Virus record (IMG/VR): IMGVR_UViG_3300021185_002592
Location: 1 to 23,946 of that record
Strand: one strand, 5' to 3'
DNA from: a virus
Length of the DNA: 23,946 nucleotides
In this document: piece by piece, positions 16,673 to 23,075 of the stretch
Position numbering within the stretch: position 1 is the stretch's first letter
Layout of the letters: every line of letters starts with the position of its first letter
Made by a program: the position numbers and the translations under genes
The notes under the pieces: generated by a model
What the model saw: only the letters and a program-made list of their open reading frames with translations
Told to the model about the DNA's origin: nothing
The model's database searches: none

Positions 16673-17641
16673 ATGAAAGGAACAAAAAAATTTATTTACG
16701 TATACCTCTTAACAATACTACTAGCTTCGTGCTCATCAGTACAGTTTAAATACTCTACATTAAATCATGCACAGACCGTAGATGGTATATATAACAGCAA
16801 TACAGTATTTGTCGATGTACCAATTGGAACACAAATTGATACATTAAATTACTTTCAACTACAGAGAAAGTTGAGAACTGATTTTAGATTTAGATACGAC
16901 TATGCTCAATATGCACTCAGTCAACCAATATCGTTTGATTGGAATAATAGAACGTTAGGTAATAGGTACAACTTTTACAACCCATATTATAGTAGATCCC
17001 AAATGTGGGATGACTGGGTTTGGGGATATAATTGGAATTCACCTCACAGATGGTCGCCATTTGGGTATGATAGATGGGGATATAACAATTTCGGATGGAA
17101 TAACTACTATGGATGGAATAACTACTATGGATGGAATAACCACGGATGGGGAAGCTATTGGAATAACCACTCACCATTTTATGGTAATCGATGGAATAAT
17201 TATAATAGAAGAGGTAATGTAGCCTATATTAACGGTAGAAGAAGCAGTGGGACTTCTATAGTAGATAGAAGAGCACATGCTGCAATGATAGAAACTTCTA
17301 AACGTAGAAACTTTGTAATTGAAGAAGATGGAGTAAGATGGTATTCTGGTTCAGAACAAAATAATAAAGAAATAATAACACCTCTAGAAAAAGAAGTAAA
17401 GATATTAGAAAAAAGAATAATTAATAGCAGAAGAAATGATAAAACTATCAACACTAATACTAGAATCTACGTCCGCCCCGAAGGCAGTAATAATGGCAGG
17501 TGGAGGGGGAGTAGGCAAATCGTACCTACTAAACCAACTATCCTTAGACAGCCTACAACAGTACAACCCAGACAAGTACGTAGAGGATCCGGATCATCCG
17601 TACCACAACAAACTAGGACCCGCATCAAACCAGGTAGCTAA
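16673..17641 (+). CDS. Phage-encoded lipoprotein with Trp/Asn/Tyr-rich repeats
   Basis: This 322-residue protein has a clear lipoprotein signal: basic start MKGTKK, hydrophobic core IYVYLLTILLA and lipobox LASC with Cys20. It should be lipid-anchored in the envelope. The middle (about 100-185) is rich in Trp, Asn, Tyr and Gly, with three tandem GWNNYY-like units. The C-terminal part is basic and polar. The last ~68 residues (from 17436) are read from DNA that also encodes the leader and P-loop of the next gene in another frame. That tail is low-complexity (Pro, Gln, Arg, Thr) and may be a by-product of the other frame. Phage lipoproteins often block infection by related phages, so a superinfection-exclusion role is possible but unproven. 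Confidence 0.75.
   Translation: MKGTKKFIYVYLLTILLASCSSVQFKYSTLNHAQTVDGIYNSNTVFVDVPIGTQIDTLNYFQLQRKLRTDFRFRYDYAQYALSQPISFDWNNRTLGNRYNFYNPYYSRSQMWDDWVWGYNWNSPHRWSPFGYDRWGYNNFGWNNYYGWNNYYGWNNHGWGSYWNNHSPFYGNRWNNYNRRGNVAYINGRRSSGTSIVDRRAHAAMIETSKRRNFVIEEDGVRWYSGSEQNNKEIITPLEKEVKILEKRIINSRRNDKTINTNTRIYVRPEGSNNGRWRGSRQIVPTKPTILRQPTTVQPRQVRRGSGSSVPQQTRTRIKPGS
17093..17146 (+). repeat. Three tandem 18-base units in the lipoprotein gene
   Basis: The unit GGATGGAATAACTACTAT occurs at 17093-17110 and again at 17111-17128, followed by a diverged third copy at 17129-17146. It encodes repeated Gly-Trp-Asn-Asn-Tyr-Tyr. Looser Trp-Asn and Trp-Gly repeats continue on both sides, which suggests growth and loss of units by slippage. 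Confidence 0.85.
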
Positions 17642-18377
17642 AGATGTAGCAGCAGCTACTGAAGATAAGCAAAGCTTCGTTTGGGATACTACAGCATCAG
17701 GTGCTAGATTTATGTCCCAACTTGATAATATGATGTCCGCAGGGTACGATATTTACATGGTTATGGTGTATGCACATCCTATGATTTCATATGCTGCTAA
17801 TTTTGAACGTTCAGAAAGATCTCTTCCTTCTGTTGCAGTCTTCTCAACATGGAGAAATGCCTATCAATTAATCGGCGAATATCAAGAAAAATTAAAAGGT
17901 AACTTATCAATATACGTTAGTGATAGAGGAGGAAAATACTCTAAAGAAGTAGAGGGTTTCAATAAAGCAGCAGAAAAAGGAGTTGAAGGGATAAAAGAGT
18001 ATTTAAGAGCTTATAACGAAGAAACTGGTGCTGGAAAATCAACATTCTTTAAACCTGTAGAAATGTCTAAAGAAGAAGAAACTGCGTTTAATCAAGCAAT
18101 ACAAGACGTACAGTACGATAAAAATAACCGATCAGAAGATAAAGCTATTAAAACAGCATTCTTAAAAGCATTTAAAAAGAACGGAGTAAGTCCTGGAGGA
18201 GATAAATTAATAGATGCTGTAAAAAAGTACAGAGATAGTAAGAATAAATCTGACGAAAGAAATAATGATGTTCTAAAAAATATTGCAGAAATGCTATTCA
18301 GCCCTGTATTCCAGGAATTATTGAAACATTCAGAAGTAAGTGAAATAGATAGAAACGTACAATCCTTTTTAGCATGA
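17436..18377 (+). CDS. Zeta-toxin-like P-loop kinase with capsid-targeting-like leader
   Basis: In this 313-residue protein the Walker A motif is GGGGVGKS (22-29) after strand AVIM. FVWDTTASG (Asp84) sits where zeta-type kinases have their second acidic motif. GYDIYMVMVYAHPMISYAANFERSER follows the zeta pattern of a strand and an Arg-rich lid, here cut short. Zeta toxins phosphorylate UDP-N-acetylglucosamine; phage relatives may phosphorylate other small molecules. The C-terminal 100 residues are charged and helical. The start MIKLSTLILE, followed by Ser, fits a capsid-targeting leader (cleavage after I-L-E), which supports this ATG. Starting later would still leave the P-loop inside the 206-base overlap with the lipoprotein gene. 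No antitoxin is seen nearby. The stop overlaps the next gene as ATGA. Confidence 0.75.
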   Translation: MIKLSTLILESTSAPKAVIMAGGGGVGKSYLLNQLSLDSLQQYNPDKYVEDPDHPYHNKLGPASNQVAKDVAAATEDKQSFVWDTTASGARFMSQLDNMMSAGYDIYMVMVYAHPMISYAANFERSERSLPSVAVFSTWRNAYQLIGEYQEKLKGNLSIYVSDRGGKYSKEVEGFNKAAEKGVEGIKEYLRAYNEETGAGKSTFFKPVEMSKEEETAFNQAIQDVQYDKNNRSEDKAIKTAFLKAFKKNGVSPGGDKLIDAVKKYRDSKNKSDERNNDVLKNIAEMLFSPVFQELLKHSEVSEIDRNVQSFLA

Positions 18378-19675
18378 TAGCACTTTATCCCGGAGCTTAT
18401 AAACCACCACATAGAGGACATTTTAATGTAGTTAAATCTCTTTTAGATAATTCCTATAATGGATCAGTCTACGATAAAGATAATTACAAAGAAACTGGAG
18501 CAGAACTTCTTAAAGGCAGAAGTAACAAAAAACCTAAGATAGATAAAGTATTAGTTTTTATTGGAGCAGGTGAGAGAAACGGTATAACTAAGGAAGAGTC
18601 AATGTCTATTTGGAATATATACGCTAAATACTTAGGGAATGTAGAGATATTAGATGGAGGAGCAAATCCAATGTTTGCAGCAAAAGATTATGCTCAAGCA
18701 AATCCTGAATTAGAATTTGTTTCTGTGACAGGTATAAGAGGAGATAAAGATTTCGTAGACTTAAGAAGAGTAACTACATTTAAAAATGCTCCCAACGTTC
18801 AAGGACTAGCTCTTGCTGCAGAACCAGGATCAGGAGTCAGAGCTACAGATTTTCGTAATTCTATTTTATCCGGCAATTTAGACACTATTTCCGATTTTTT
18901 CCCTGAAGCACTTTCTAGAGAAGAAATTCTGAGTATACTAACTGATCTAAAAGATAAAATAGTAGCTGAAATATTAAGTTCCAACCTTGAAGGATTTGTT
19001 GAACAGTACTTTAACGTTAATGAAGAAGTAGTAGGTGAAAAAATTAAATGCGATAACTGTGGATGGAGTTGGAATATAGTAGATGGCGGAAATGATTTAT
19101 TTGTATGCCATAAATGTGGACATAATAATGAATCAATAGCAGAAACTAGAAACTTAGATAAAATACCAAGTGCTACAAAAAATAGCATAGACAACCTATA
19201 TAACTATCTATCTAGACTTATCCCACCTTCCTCACTTATTACCCACAACGGTAATCATTTACATATAGGAATTAAAGATATAAACGAGGATTTAAGTGAT
19301 AAACTTGAATTAAAAGATTACATTGCATCACTAACTGAGTATATGATTGACCAAGGGATGAATATACAACCTCTTCCTGAAGTAAAGATAAGAAAAGATG
19401 AAGTAAATGCTTCTAACTTTTTTGGTCGAACTGCCTATTACGATCCAAACTCAAGAGAAATAGTGTTATATGTTTCAGGTAGACACGAGAAAGATATAGT
19501 AAGATCATATTCTCATGAAATGATTCACCATATGCAAAACCTACAGGGTACTCTTCACAACATACAAACTCAAGATACAAATGCAGATAGTGCTTTACTA
19601 GAACTTGAAAAAGAAGCTTACTTACTAGGTAATATAACTTTCCGCAATTGGGAAGATAATTTAAAAAGCAACTAA
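18374..19675 (+). CDS. Fusion: HxGH nucleotidyltransferase, zinc ribbon, HExxH metallopeptidase
   Basis: This 433-residue protein appears to have three parts. The N-terminus has YPGAYKPPHRGHF with His13 and His16 of the HxGH motif and, near 155, SGVRATDFR, like the second signature of cytidylyl/adenylyltransferases (NMNAT or CTP-transferase type). A zinc ribbon lies at about 224-250 (CDNCGWSW with Cys226/Cys229, VCHKCGHNN with Cys245/Cys248). The C-terminal part has YSHEMIHHMQ, an HExxH zincin motif (His381, Glu382, His385), and a possible third ligand in ELEKEAYLLGN (Glu412 or Glu414). The enzyme could make a nucleotide-linked product and also cut peptides, but substrates are unknown. It is coupled to the zeta-like kinase by ATGA, so kinase and transferase may act in sequence. 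Confidence 0.75.
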   Translation: MIALYPGAYKPPHRGHFNVVKSLLDNSYNGSVYDKDNYKETGAELLKGRSNKKPKIDKVLVFIGAGERNGITKEESMSIWNIYAKYLGNVEILDGGANPMFAAKDYAQANPELEFVSVTGIRGDKDFVDLRRVTTFKNAPNVQGLALAAEPGSGVRATDFRNSILSGNLDTISDFFPEALSREEILSILTDLKDKIVAEILSSNLEGFVEQYFNVNEEVVGEKIKCDNCGWSWNIVDGGNDLFVCHKCGHNNESIAETRNLDKIPSATKNSIDNLYNYLSRLIPPSSLITHNGNHLHIGIKDINEDLSDKLELKDYIASLTEYMIDQGMNIQPLPEVKIRKDEVNASNFFGRTAYYDPNSREIVLYVSGRHEKDIVRSYSHEMIHHMQNLQGTLHNIQTQDTNADSALLELEKEAYLLGNITFRNWEDNLKSN

Positions 19676-19678
19676 TAT

Positions 19679-19822
19679 ATGAAATGTCACTGCGGAAGTT
19701 TTGTTATAAAAAGTTACTGGAAAACAGGATCATACTTAACTAAATGCCCAAAATGCAATTCAACAGGCATGATACAAGATAAACCCTATGAAAGAAAATC
19801 TACAAATAAAGTTGGAAAATAG
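19679..19822 (+). CDS. Small zinc-ribbon protein (47 residues)
   Basis: ATG at 19679 opens a 47-residue frame ending with TAG at 19820-19822. The product starts MKCHCGSFVI and has a second Cys pair in TKCPKCNSTG, a compact CxC/CxxC zinc-ribbon layout, with a basic tail. The start is three bases after the previous stop, which fits an operon. It fills a gap that would otherwise be almost 200 bases. Proteins this small are easily missed, but the Cys spacing and tight fit support a real gene. Function unknown; binding to nucleic acid or protein is likely. Confidence 0.65.
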   Translation: MKCHCGSFVIKSYWKTGSYLTKCPKCNSTGMIQDKPYERKSTNKVGK

Positions 19823-19834
19823 AAGAAATTTTCA

Positions 19835-19854
19835 TATATTAAGGTATAATATTG
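19835..19854 (+). promoter_or_regulatory. Candidate promoter motif before the HAD nucleotidase
   Basis: TATATTAAGGTATAATATTG sits in the 50-base gap before the ATG at 19873. It is the clearest copy of the motif shared with 14931, 21036 and 23041. An AAAGG about six bases before the ATG is one of the few ribosome-site-like sequences in the window. Confidence 0.4.
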
Positions 19855-19872
19855 TAAACTAAAATAAAGGTT

Positions 19873-20463
19873 ATGAGTAAAAGTTTAATTGATTTATTAG
19901 AAGCATATCCCCTTCCGGAACAAGAAAATAGACCACCTTACAAGTTATATTGTGATATGGATGGAGTATTAACAGATTTTGAAAGAAGGTTCCACGATAA
20001 GTTAAATACTGTAGGAAAAGAACATTACCCATTACGAGATATCTTAAAAGTAGTAAAACCTAAAGATTTTGAAGCTATATTTGGTATAACAGAATTTTGG
20101 AAGTTCATAGATCAAACAATAGGAGTAGGTTTCTGGGCTGGAATGCCATGGATGGAGAATGGAAAAGACTTATGGAACTTTATAAGTAAGTACAACCCTG
20201 AATTATTAACTTCTCCTTCTAGAGATAATACCTCTAGATTAGGTAAACAACTATGGGTAAAAAACCAACTTAACCCTAAACCTAGAGTTATATTTGCATA
20301 TTCAGCAGATAAACAAAGATATGCTAACGAAAATAGTATACTCATAGACGACAAACCCTCCAACATAGAACAATGGAGAGCAGCAGGAGGAATAGCATTT
20401 AGAGTAAAAAATGGTGACAATACAGAAGCAATAAACGGATTAAAAGAATTAGGATATGAGTAA
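19873..20463 (+). CDS. HAD-family 5'(3')-deoxyribonucleotidase
   Basis: This 196-residue protein has the HAD core. Motif I is LYCDMDGVLTDFERRF with nucleophile Asp28 and acid Asp30, motif II is ELLTSPSR, a conserved Lys sits in GKQLWVKNQL, and motif III is SILIDDKPSNIEQW. The order and size fit 5'-nucleotidases of the NT5C type found in phages, which remove phosphate from (deoxy)nucleoside monophosphates and so adjust nucleotide pools. The N-terminus MSKSLIDLLEAYPLPEQENR precedes the domain and includes L-L-E followed by Ala, so it may be a capsid-targeting leader. The 3' end overlaps the next gene by eight bases. It follows a candidate promoter. Confidence 0.85.
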   Translation: MSKSLIDLLEAYPLPEQENRPPYKLYCDMDGVLTDFERRFHDKLNTVGKEHYPLRDILKVVKPKDFEAIFGITEFWKFIDQTIGVGFWAGMPWMENGKDLWNFISKYNPELLTSPSRDNTSRLGKQLWVKNQLNPKPRVIFAYSADKQRYANENSILIDDKPSNIEQWRAAGGIAFRVKNGDNTEAINGLKELGYE

Positions 20464-21028
20464 TGCCCTTAAAAAGGAGTTTAAACATTCAGATGTAGAA
20501 AGAATTAGGAATTTAGTTAAAAAAGACTTTACTAATAAAACAAAAGCTCAATCTGGTTACAGCAGAACAACAATACACCGTAAAGAAGGAGAAGTGTGGG
20601 AAGAAGCAGGTAAAGAGTGGACTATTAAAAACGGCATCAAGCAAAACATAACCAGACTTGATGCAGCAAAAAAAGCTACTCAAATTCCTTTAACCTGTCC
20701 TAAATGTAACGGCTCTATGTCTTACTACCTGAGCAAACAGGTATACAAAATTAATAAAATGTGCTTTCATTGTTTTATAGATTACGAAGCAGAGCTTAAA
20801 AAGAATGGAGTATACGAAGATTATTTAATACATGCTAGGAAAGGTAACCTTAAATTTTTTATTGCAGAATTAGAACAAAAATTTGCAGAAGCATTAAAGG
20901 ACGATGGAACATTCGTTACAGAGCAAGGAGATATAGAATCATGGAAAGTAAATAAATCTGCACAAGACGCAAAGGTTACTGAGGAATTTAAGGAATATAT
21001 TACGTATTTAAAGAGTAAGTTGGATTAG
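20456..21028 (+). CDS. Zinc-ribbon phage protein of unknown function
   Basis: This 190-residue protein carries a CPKC pair (Cys81, Cys84) and a CFHC pair (Cys103, Cys106) around a short beta turn, which fits a zinc ribbon. Before it, EWTIKNGIKQNITRLDAAKK is a pattern I recognise from T4-like marine phages. The C-terminal part is helical and charged (NLKFFIAELEQKFAEAL), possibly a coiled coil. There is no signal peptide or catalytic motif. The start overlaps the end of the HAD gene by eight bases. A DNA- or protein-binding role is likely. Confidence 0.7.
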   Translation: MSNALKKEFKHSDVERIRNLVKKDFTNKTKAQSGYSRTTIHRKEGEVWEEAGKEWTIKNGIKQNITRLDAAKKATQIPLTCPKCNGSMSYYLSKQVYKINKMCFHCFIDYEAELKKNGVYEDYLIHARKGNLKFFIAELEQKFAEALKDDGTFVTEQGDIESWKVNKSAQDAKVTEEFKEYITYLKSKLD

Positions 21029-21035
21029 GTATATA

Positions 21036-21057
21036 TTTATATTAAGATATAACAATA
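21036..21057 (+). promoter_or_regulatory. Candidate promoter motif before the coiled-coil membrane protein
   Basis: TTTATATTAAGATATAACAATA lies in the 43-base gap before the ATG at 21072. It shares TATATTAAG-TATAA with the copy at 19835. No Shine-Dalgarno site follows. The call rests on recurrence only. Confidence 0.4.
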
Positions 21058-21071
21058 TCATTAAAAATATT

Positions 21072-21428
21072 ATGACACAAAAACAACTACTAGAGTCAGT
21101 ACTCTCAGAATTAGTTCACATTAAGAAACACATGCCTAATGGCGAGCTAAAACAAATGCAGAAAGATGTAGAGTCACTGAAAGAGGATATGTCGGATTTA
21201 AAATTTACTCTACTAAACCCCGAAGACGGTGTAATAGTAAAGACCAACCAAAATTCTGCTTTTAGAAGAAAAATGGAAGGTGGAGAAAAAGAATTTGACG
21301 ATAAAATGTTAGAAGTTAAAGACCTTAAAAGGTGGAGAGACGGAGTAAACAAGGCATTGTGGATTATTTTTGCAACATTATTTGGAGTGGTAGTTAAACT
21401 ACTTTCTGAAGTTATAAAACTAGGTTAA
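21072..21428 (+). CDS. Coiled-coil protein with C-terminal membrane segment (holin-like)
   Basis: This 118-residue protein has a helical, charged N-terminal region (residues 1-45, with heptad-like spacing in LKQMQKDVESLKEDMSDLK), a linker, and one membrane segment at about 95-114 (ALWIIFATLFGVVVKLLSEV). This layout resembles XhlA-type and other small phage proteins that help holins, with the N-terminus in the cytoplasm. A lysis role is only inferred, since no endolysin lies next to it. The start MTQKQLLESVLSEL contains L-L-E and L-S-E, so a processing leader is possible, but a coiled coil explains it as well. The stop overlaps the next start as TAATG. Confidence 0.65.
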   Translation: MTQKQLLESVLSELVHIKKHMPNGELKQMQKDVESLKEDMSDLKFTLLNPEDGVIVKTNQNSAFRRKMEGGEKEFDDKMLEVKDLKRWRDGVNKALWIIFATLFGVVVKLLSEVIKLG

Positions 21429-22012
21429 TGAAAATACCAGCAGATATAAATAATATAGTAAAAGAATCTCTAAGAGACTGGTTTAAGAAAGAAAAATGGG
21501 TTCGTATATCCTCTTCTGGAAATATTGCAGGAGACTGTGGTACTTCTAAAAATAAAAAGAATCCTGATAGATGCCTACCAAAAGCGAAAGCACAAAGTTT
21601 AACTAAAGGCCAAAGAGCCGCTACTGCAGCCAAGAAAAAGAAAGCAGGAAGTAAAGGAAAGACAGTCGTGAAAAATACAAAGAAAGCAACAGTAAAAAAA
21701 GAAGGCCTTTGGGCTAATATTAATGCTAAGAAAAAAGCAGGTAAAAAATCTTCTCATAAAAACTCTAATGCATATAAAGATGCAAAAAAAGCAGGTACAT
21801 CCTTAGAGAAGACTAAAGAAGGTGTAACTAAAGAAGATATTAGAAACTTAGTAGCAGGTACTATATATGAAGCTACTAATGAAAATACTATCATGGAAAA
21901 AGATGATAGATGTACTAGATTAGCTAAAAGTAAATATGACACCTGGCCATCAGCATACGCCTCCGGGGCAGTTGTCCGTTGTAGAAGAGGTGATATTTGG
22001 AAAAAGAAATAA
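21428..22012 (+). CDS. Very basic phage protein with three conserved motifs
   Basis: This 194-residue protein is strongly Lys-rich in the middle. I recognise three patterns common in marine phages: WVRISSSGNIAGDCGTSKNK with PDRCLPKAKAQSLTKGQRAA near the start, GLWANINAKKKAGKKS in the middle, and DDRCTRLAKSKYDTWPSAYA with GAVVRCRRGDIWKKK at the end. The family roles are not known to me. The charge suggests binding to DNA, perhaps inside the head. The N-terminus MKIPADINNIVKESLRDWF is a weak match to the leader pattern (V-K-E). It overlaps the membrane-protein gene by TAATG. Confidence 0.7.
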   Translation: MKIPADINNIVKESLRDWFKKEKWVRISSSGNIAGDCGTSKNKKNPDRCLPKAKAQSLTKGQRAATAAKKKKAGSKGKTVVKNTKKATVKKEGLWANINAKKKAGKKSSHKNSNAYKDAKKAGTSLEKTKEGVTKEDIRNLVAGTIYEATNENTIMEKDDRCTRLAKSKYDTWPSAYASGAVVRCRRGDIWKKK

Positions 22013-22013
22013 A

Positions 22014-22211
22014 ATGCCAGTAAAAATTAAACCGAGTTCTAAACAGTATAAAAAAGATAAAAACGGTAAAATGACCAGTCAATGGGCATGGGTTCATTAT
22101 ACAGTAACTAATACCAAAACAGAAGAACTAAAAAAACTTTATGTTAGTCCTTCTTATAAAAGAAAGAAAGAAGTAATAAGAAAAGAATTAATAAAGAGAA
22201 ATGCCATTTAA
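22014..22211 (+). CDS. Small basic phage protein
   Basis: I choose the ATG at 22014, one base after the previous stop, which gives 65 residues starting MPVKIKPSSKQYKKDKNGK. The frame is open to 21936, but those extra residues (TPGHQHTPPGQLSVVEE) are simply the upstream gene read in another frame. The protein has WAWVHYTVTNTKTEELKKLY and a basic helical end. I know similar short proteins in T4-like marine phages but no function. It overlaps the next gene by 11 bases. Confidence 0.65.
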   Translation: MPVKIKPSSKQYKKDKNGKMTSQWAWVHYTVTNTKTEELKKLYVSPSYKRKKEVIRKELIKRNAI

Positions 22212-22407
22212 GAAATCTAATTTAAGATCGCTAGTGTTAGAGGTAATGTACGAAGGGGTGCATGATCCTGTTAAGCCAGGTATCTTAAAAAAAAGACTAG
22301 GTAAACTTTCCTGTTCTAAAGTTAAATCTGCAAAAGCAGGACTTAAGGATAAAGGTACACATTACGCTAAGGCATTGCAACGTTATATGAATTACCATTG
22401 TAAATGA
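22201..22407 (+). CDS. Small basic phage protein (KPGILKKRLGKLSC type)
   Basis: This 68-residue protein ends with a pattern familiar from marine phages: VHDPVKPGILKKRLGKLSC followed by GTHYAKALQRYMNYHC. Elsewhere this forms the tail of larger phage proteins. Here it stands almost alone after a leader-like start (MPFKKSNLRSLVLE) that has V-L-E, a weaker match to the processing rule. The basic charge suggests nucleic-acid binding. It overlaps both neighbours (11 bases before, ATGA after). Confidence 0.65.
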   Translation: MPFKKSNLRSLVLEVMYEGVHDPVKPGILKKRLGKLSCSKVKSAKAGLKDKGTHYAKALQRYMNYHCK

Positions 22408-23033
22408 AGTTAACTAAGAATCAACTACATCGAAATGCATACTTTTTAGACCCCACTGAGAACGTTGATGTCTTAAAAGATCCAAATTGTGTAGATTTAT
22501 TTGATCAAAATGGTTACCATCTTACAAAAGCAGAACAAGTATACTTACCCTACAATGGGTATAGTTTGATAGAAAGAAGACATGAAGACTGTATGAGATA
22601 TGATTGGCTGACCTGCGATAAAAAAGAAGGAGCCCATATAAATCATTCAGACTTATTTGAAAGAAAAGGATTTTACTCAGTAGCATTAGAGCAAATTACA
22701 GCAATAGCAGATGAATTTAATCCAATGCTTTATAAATTAGTAAAAATGAAACCTAAATGGGGTATAGATATCTCCATAGATTATGTATCACCAGATGCAG
22801 TATTTGAAGTCTTTCATTATGAATGGGACTCTTTTAATTTTTGTAAAGTGGCAGAGAAAAAATTAGAAATAGAGCAATTTGTATTAAATCAAGATTGGGA
22901 TAAAGTTGCAAAGAAACTTTGGAGAAAGAAGAAAGAGTGGTATAATTTAGATTTTTTTCAACAAACACAGTGGAGAACTAACTATTTCGGTTTAAGCCCT
23001 GAGAAGTTTAAAAATGTTATTTGGGAAGAGTAA
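22404..23033 (+). CDS. Unknown phage protein rich in Trp and Lys
   Basis: No family with a known role is recognised in this 209-residue protein. It has aromatic and charged stretches (YLPYNGYSLIERRHEDCMRYDW, FEVFHYEWDSFNFCKVAEKK, KLWRKKKEWYNLDFFQQTQW) and looks like a soluble alpha-rich protein. It starts MKLTKNQLHRN, without an (L/I)-x-E site, so it does not fit the leader set. It overlaps the previous gene by ATGA and is followed by a 42-base gap with a candidate promoter. Confidence 0.65.
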   Translation: MKLTKNQLHRNAYFLDPTENVDVLKDPNCVDLFDQNGYHLTKAEQVYLPYNGYSLIERRHEDCMRYDWLTCDKKEGAHINHSDLFERKGFYSVALEQITAIADEFNPMLYKLVKMKPKWGIDISIDYVSPDAVFEVFHYEWDSFNFCKVAEKKLEIEQFVLNQDWDKVAKKLWRKKKEWYNLDFFQQTQWRTNYFGLSPEKFKNVIWEE

Positions 23034-23040
23034 TCTATTT

Positions 23041-23060
23041 ATTTATATAGCTATACAATA
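23041..23060 (+). promoter_or_regulatory. Candidate promoter motif before the last gene
   Basis: ATTTATATAGCTATACAATA lies in the 42-base gap before the ATG at 23076. It is the most diverged of the four gap motifs (14931, 19835, 21036, 23041). The spacer to the start is A-rich, with no Shine-Dalgarno site. Confidence 0.3.
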
Positions 23061-23075
23061 AAAAAACACAATATA

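Noticed and set aside
17010-17222. 70-residue + strand frame inside the lipoprotein gene
   Set aside because: It is an off-frame reading of the GGATGGAATAAC repeats, giving only low-complexity Gly/Asp/Ile/Thr sequence.
21440-21455. TATAAATA (T4 late promoter-like) near 21443
   Set aside because: It lies inside the coding region of the basic protein. Similar matches occur in the fibre gene near 3511 and 6122, as expected by chance in AT-rich DNA.
21936-22013. Longer start for the 65-residue basic protein
   Set aside because: The extra residues are the upstream gene read in a shifted frame, and the ATG at 22014 fits the spacing better.
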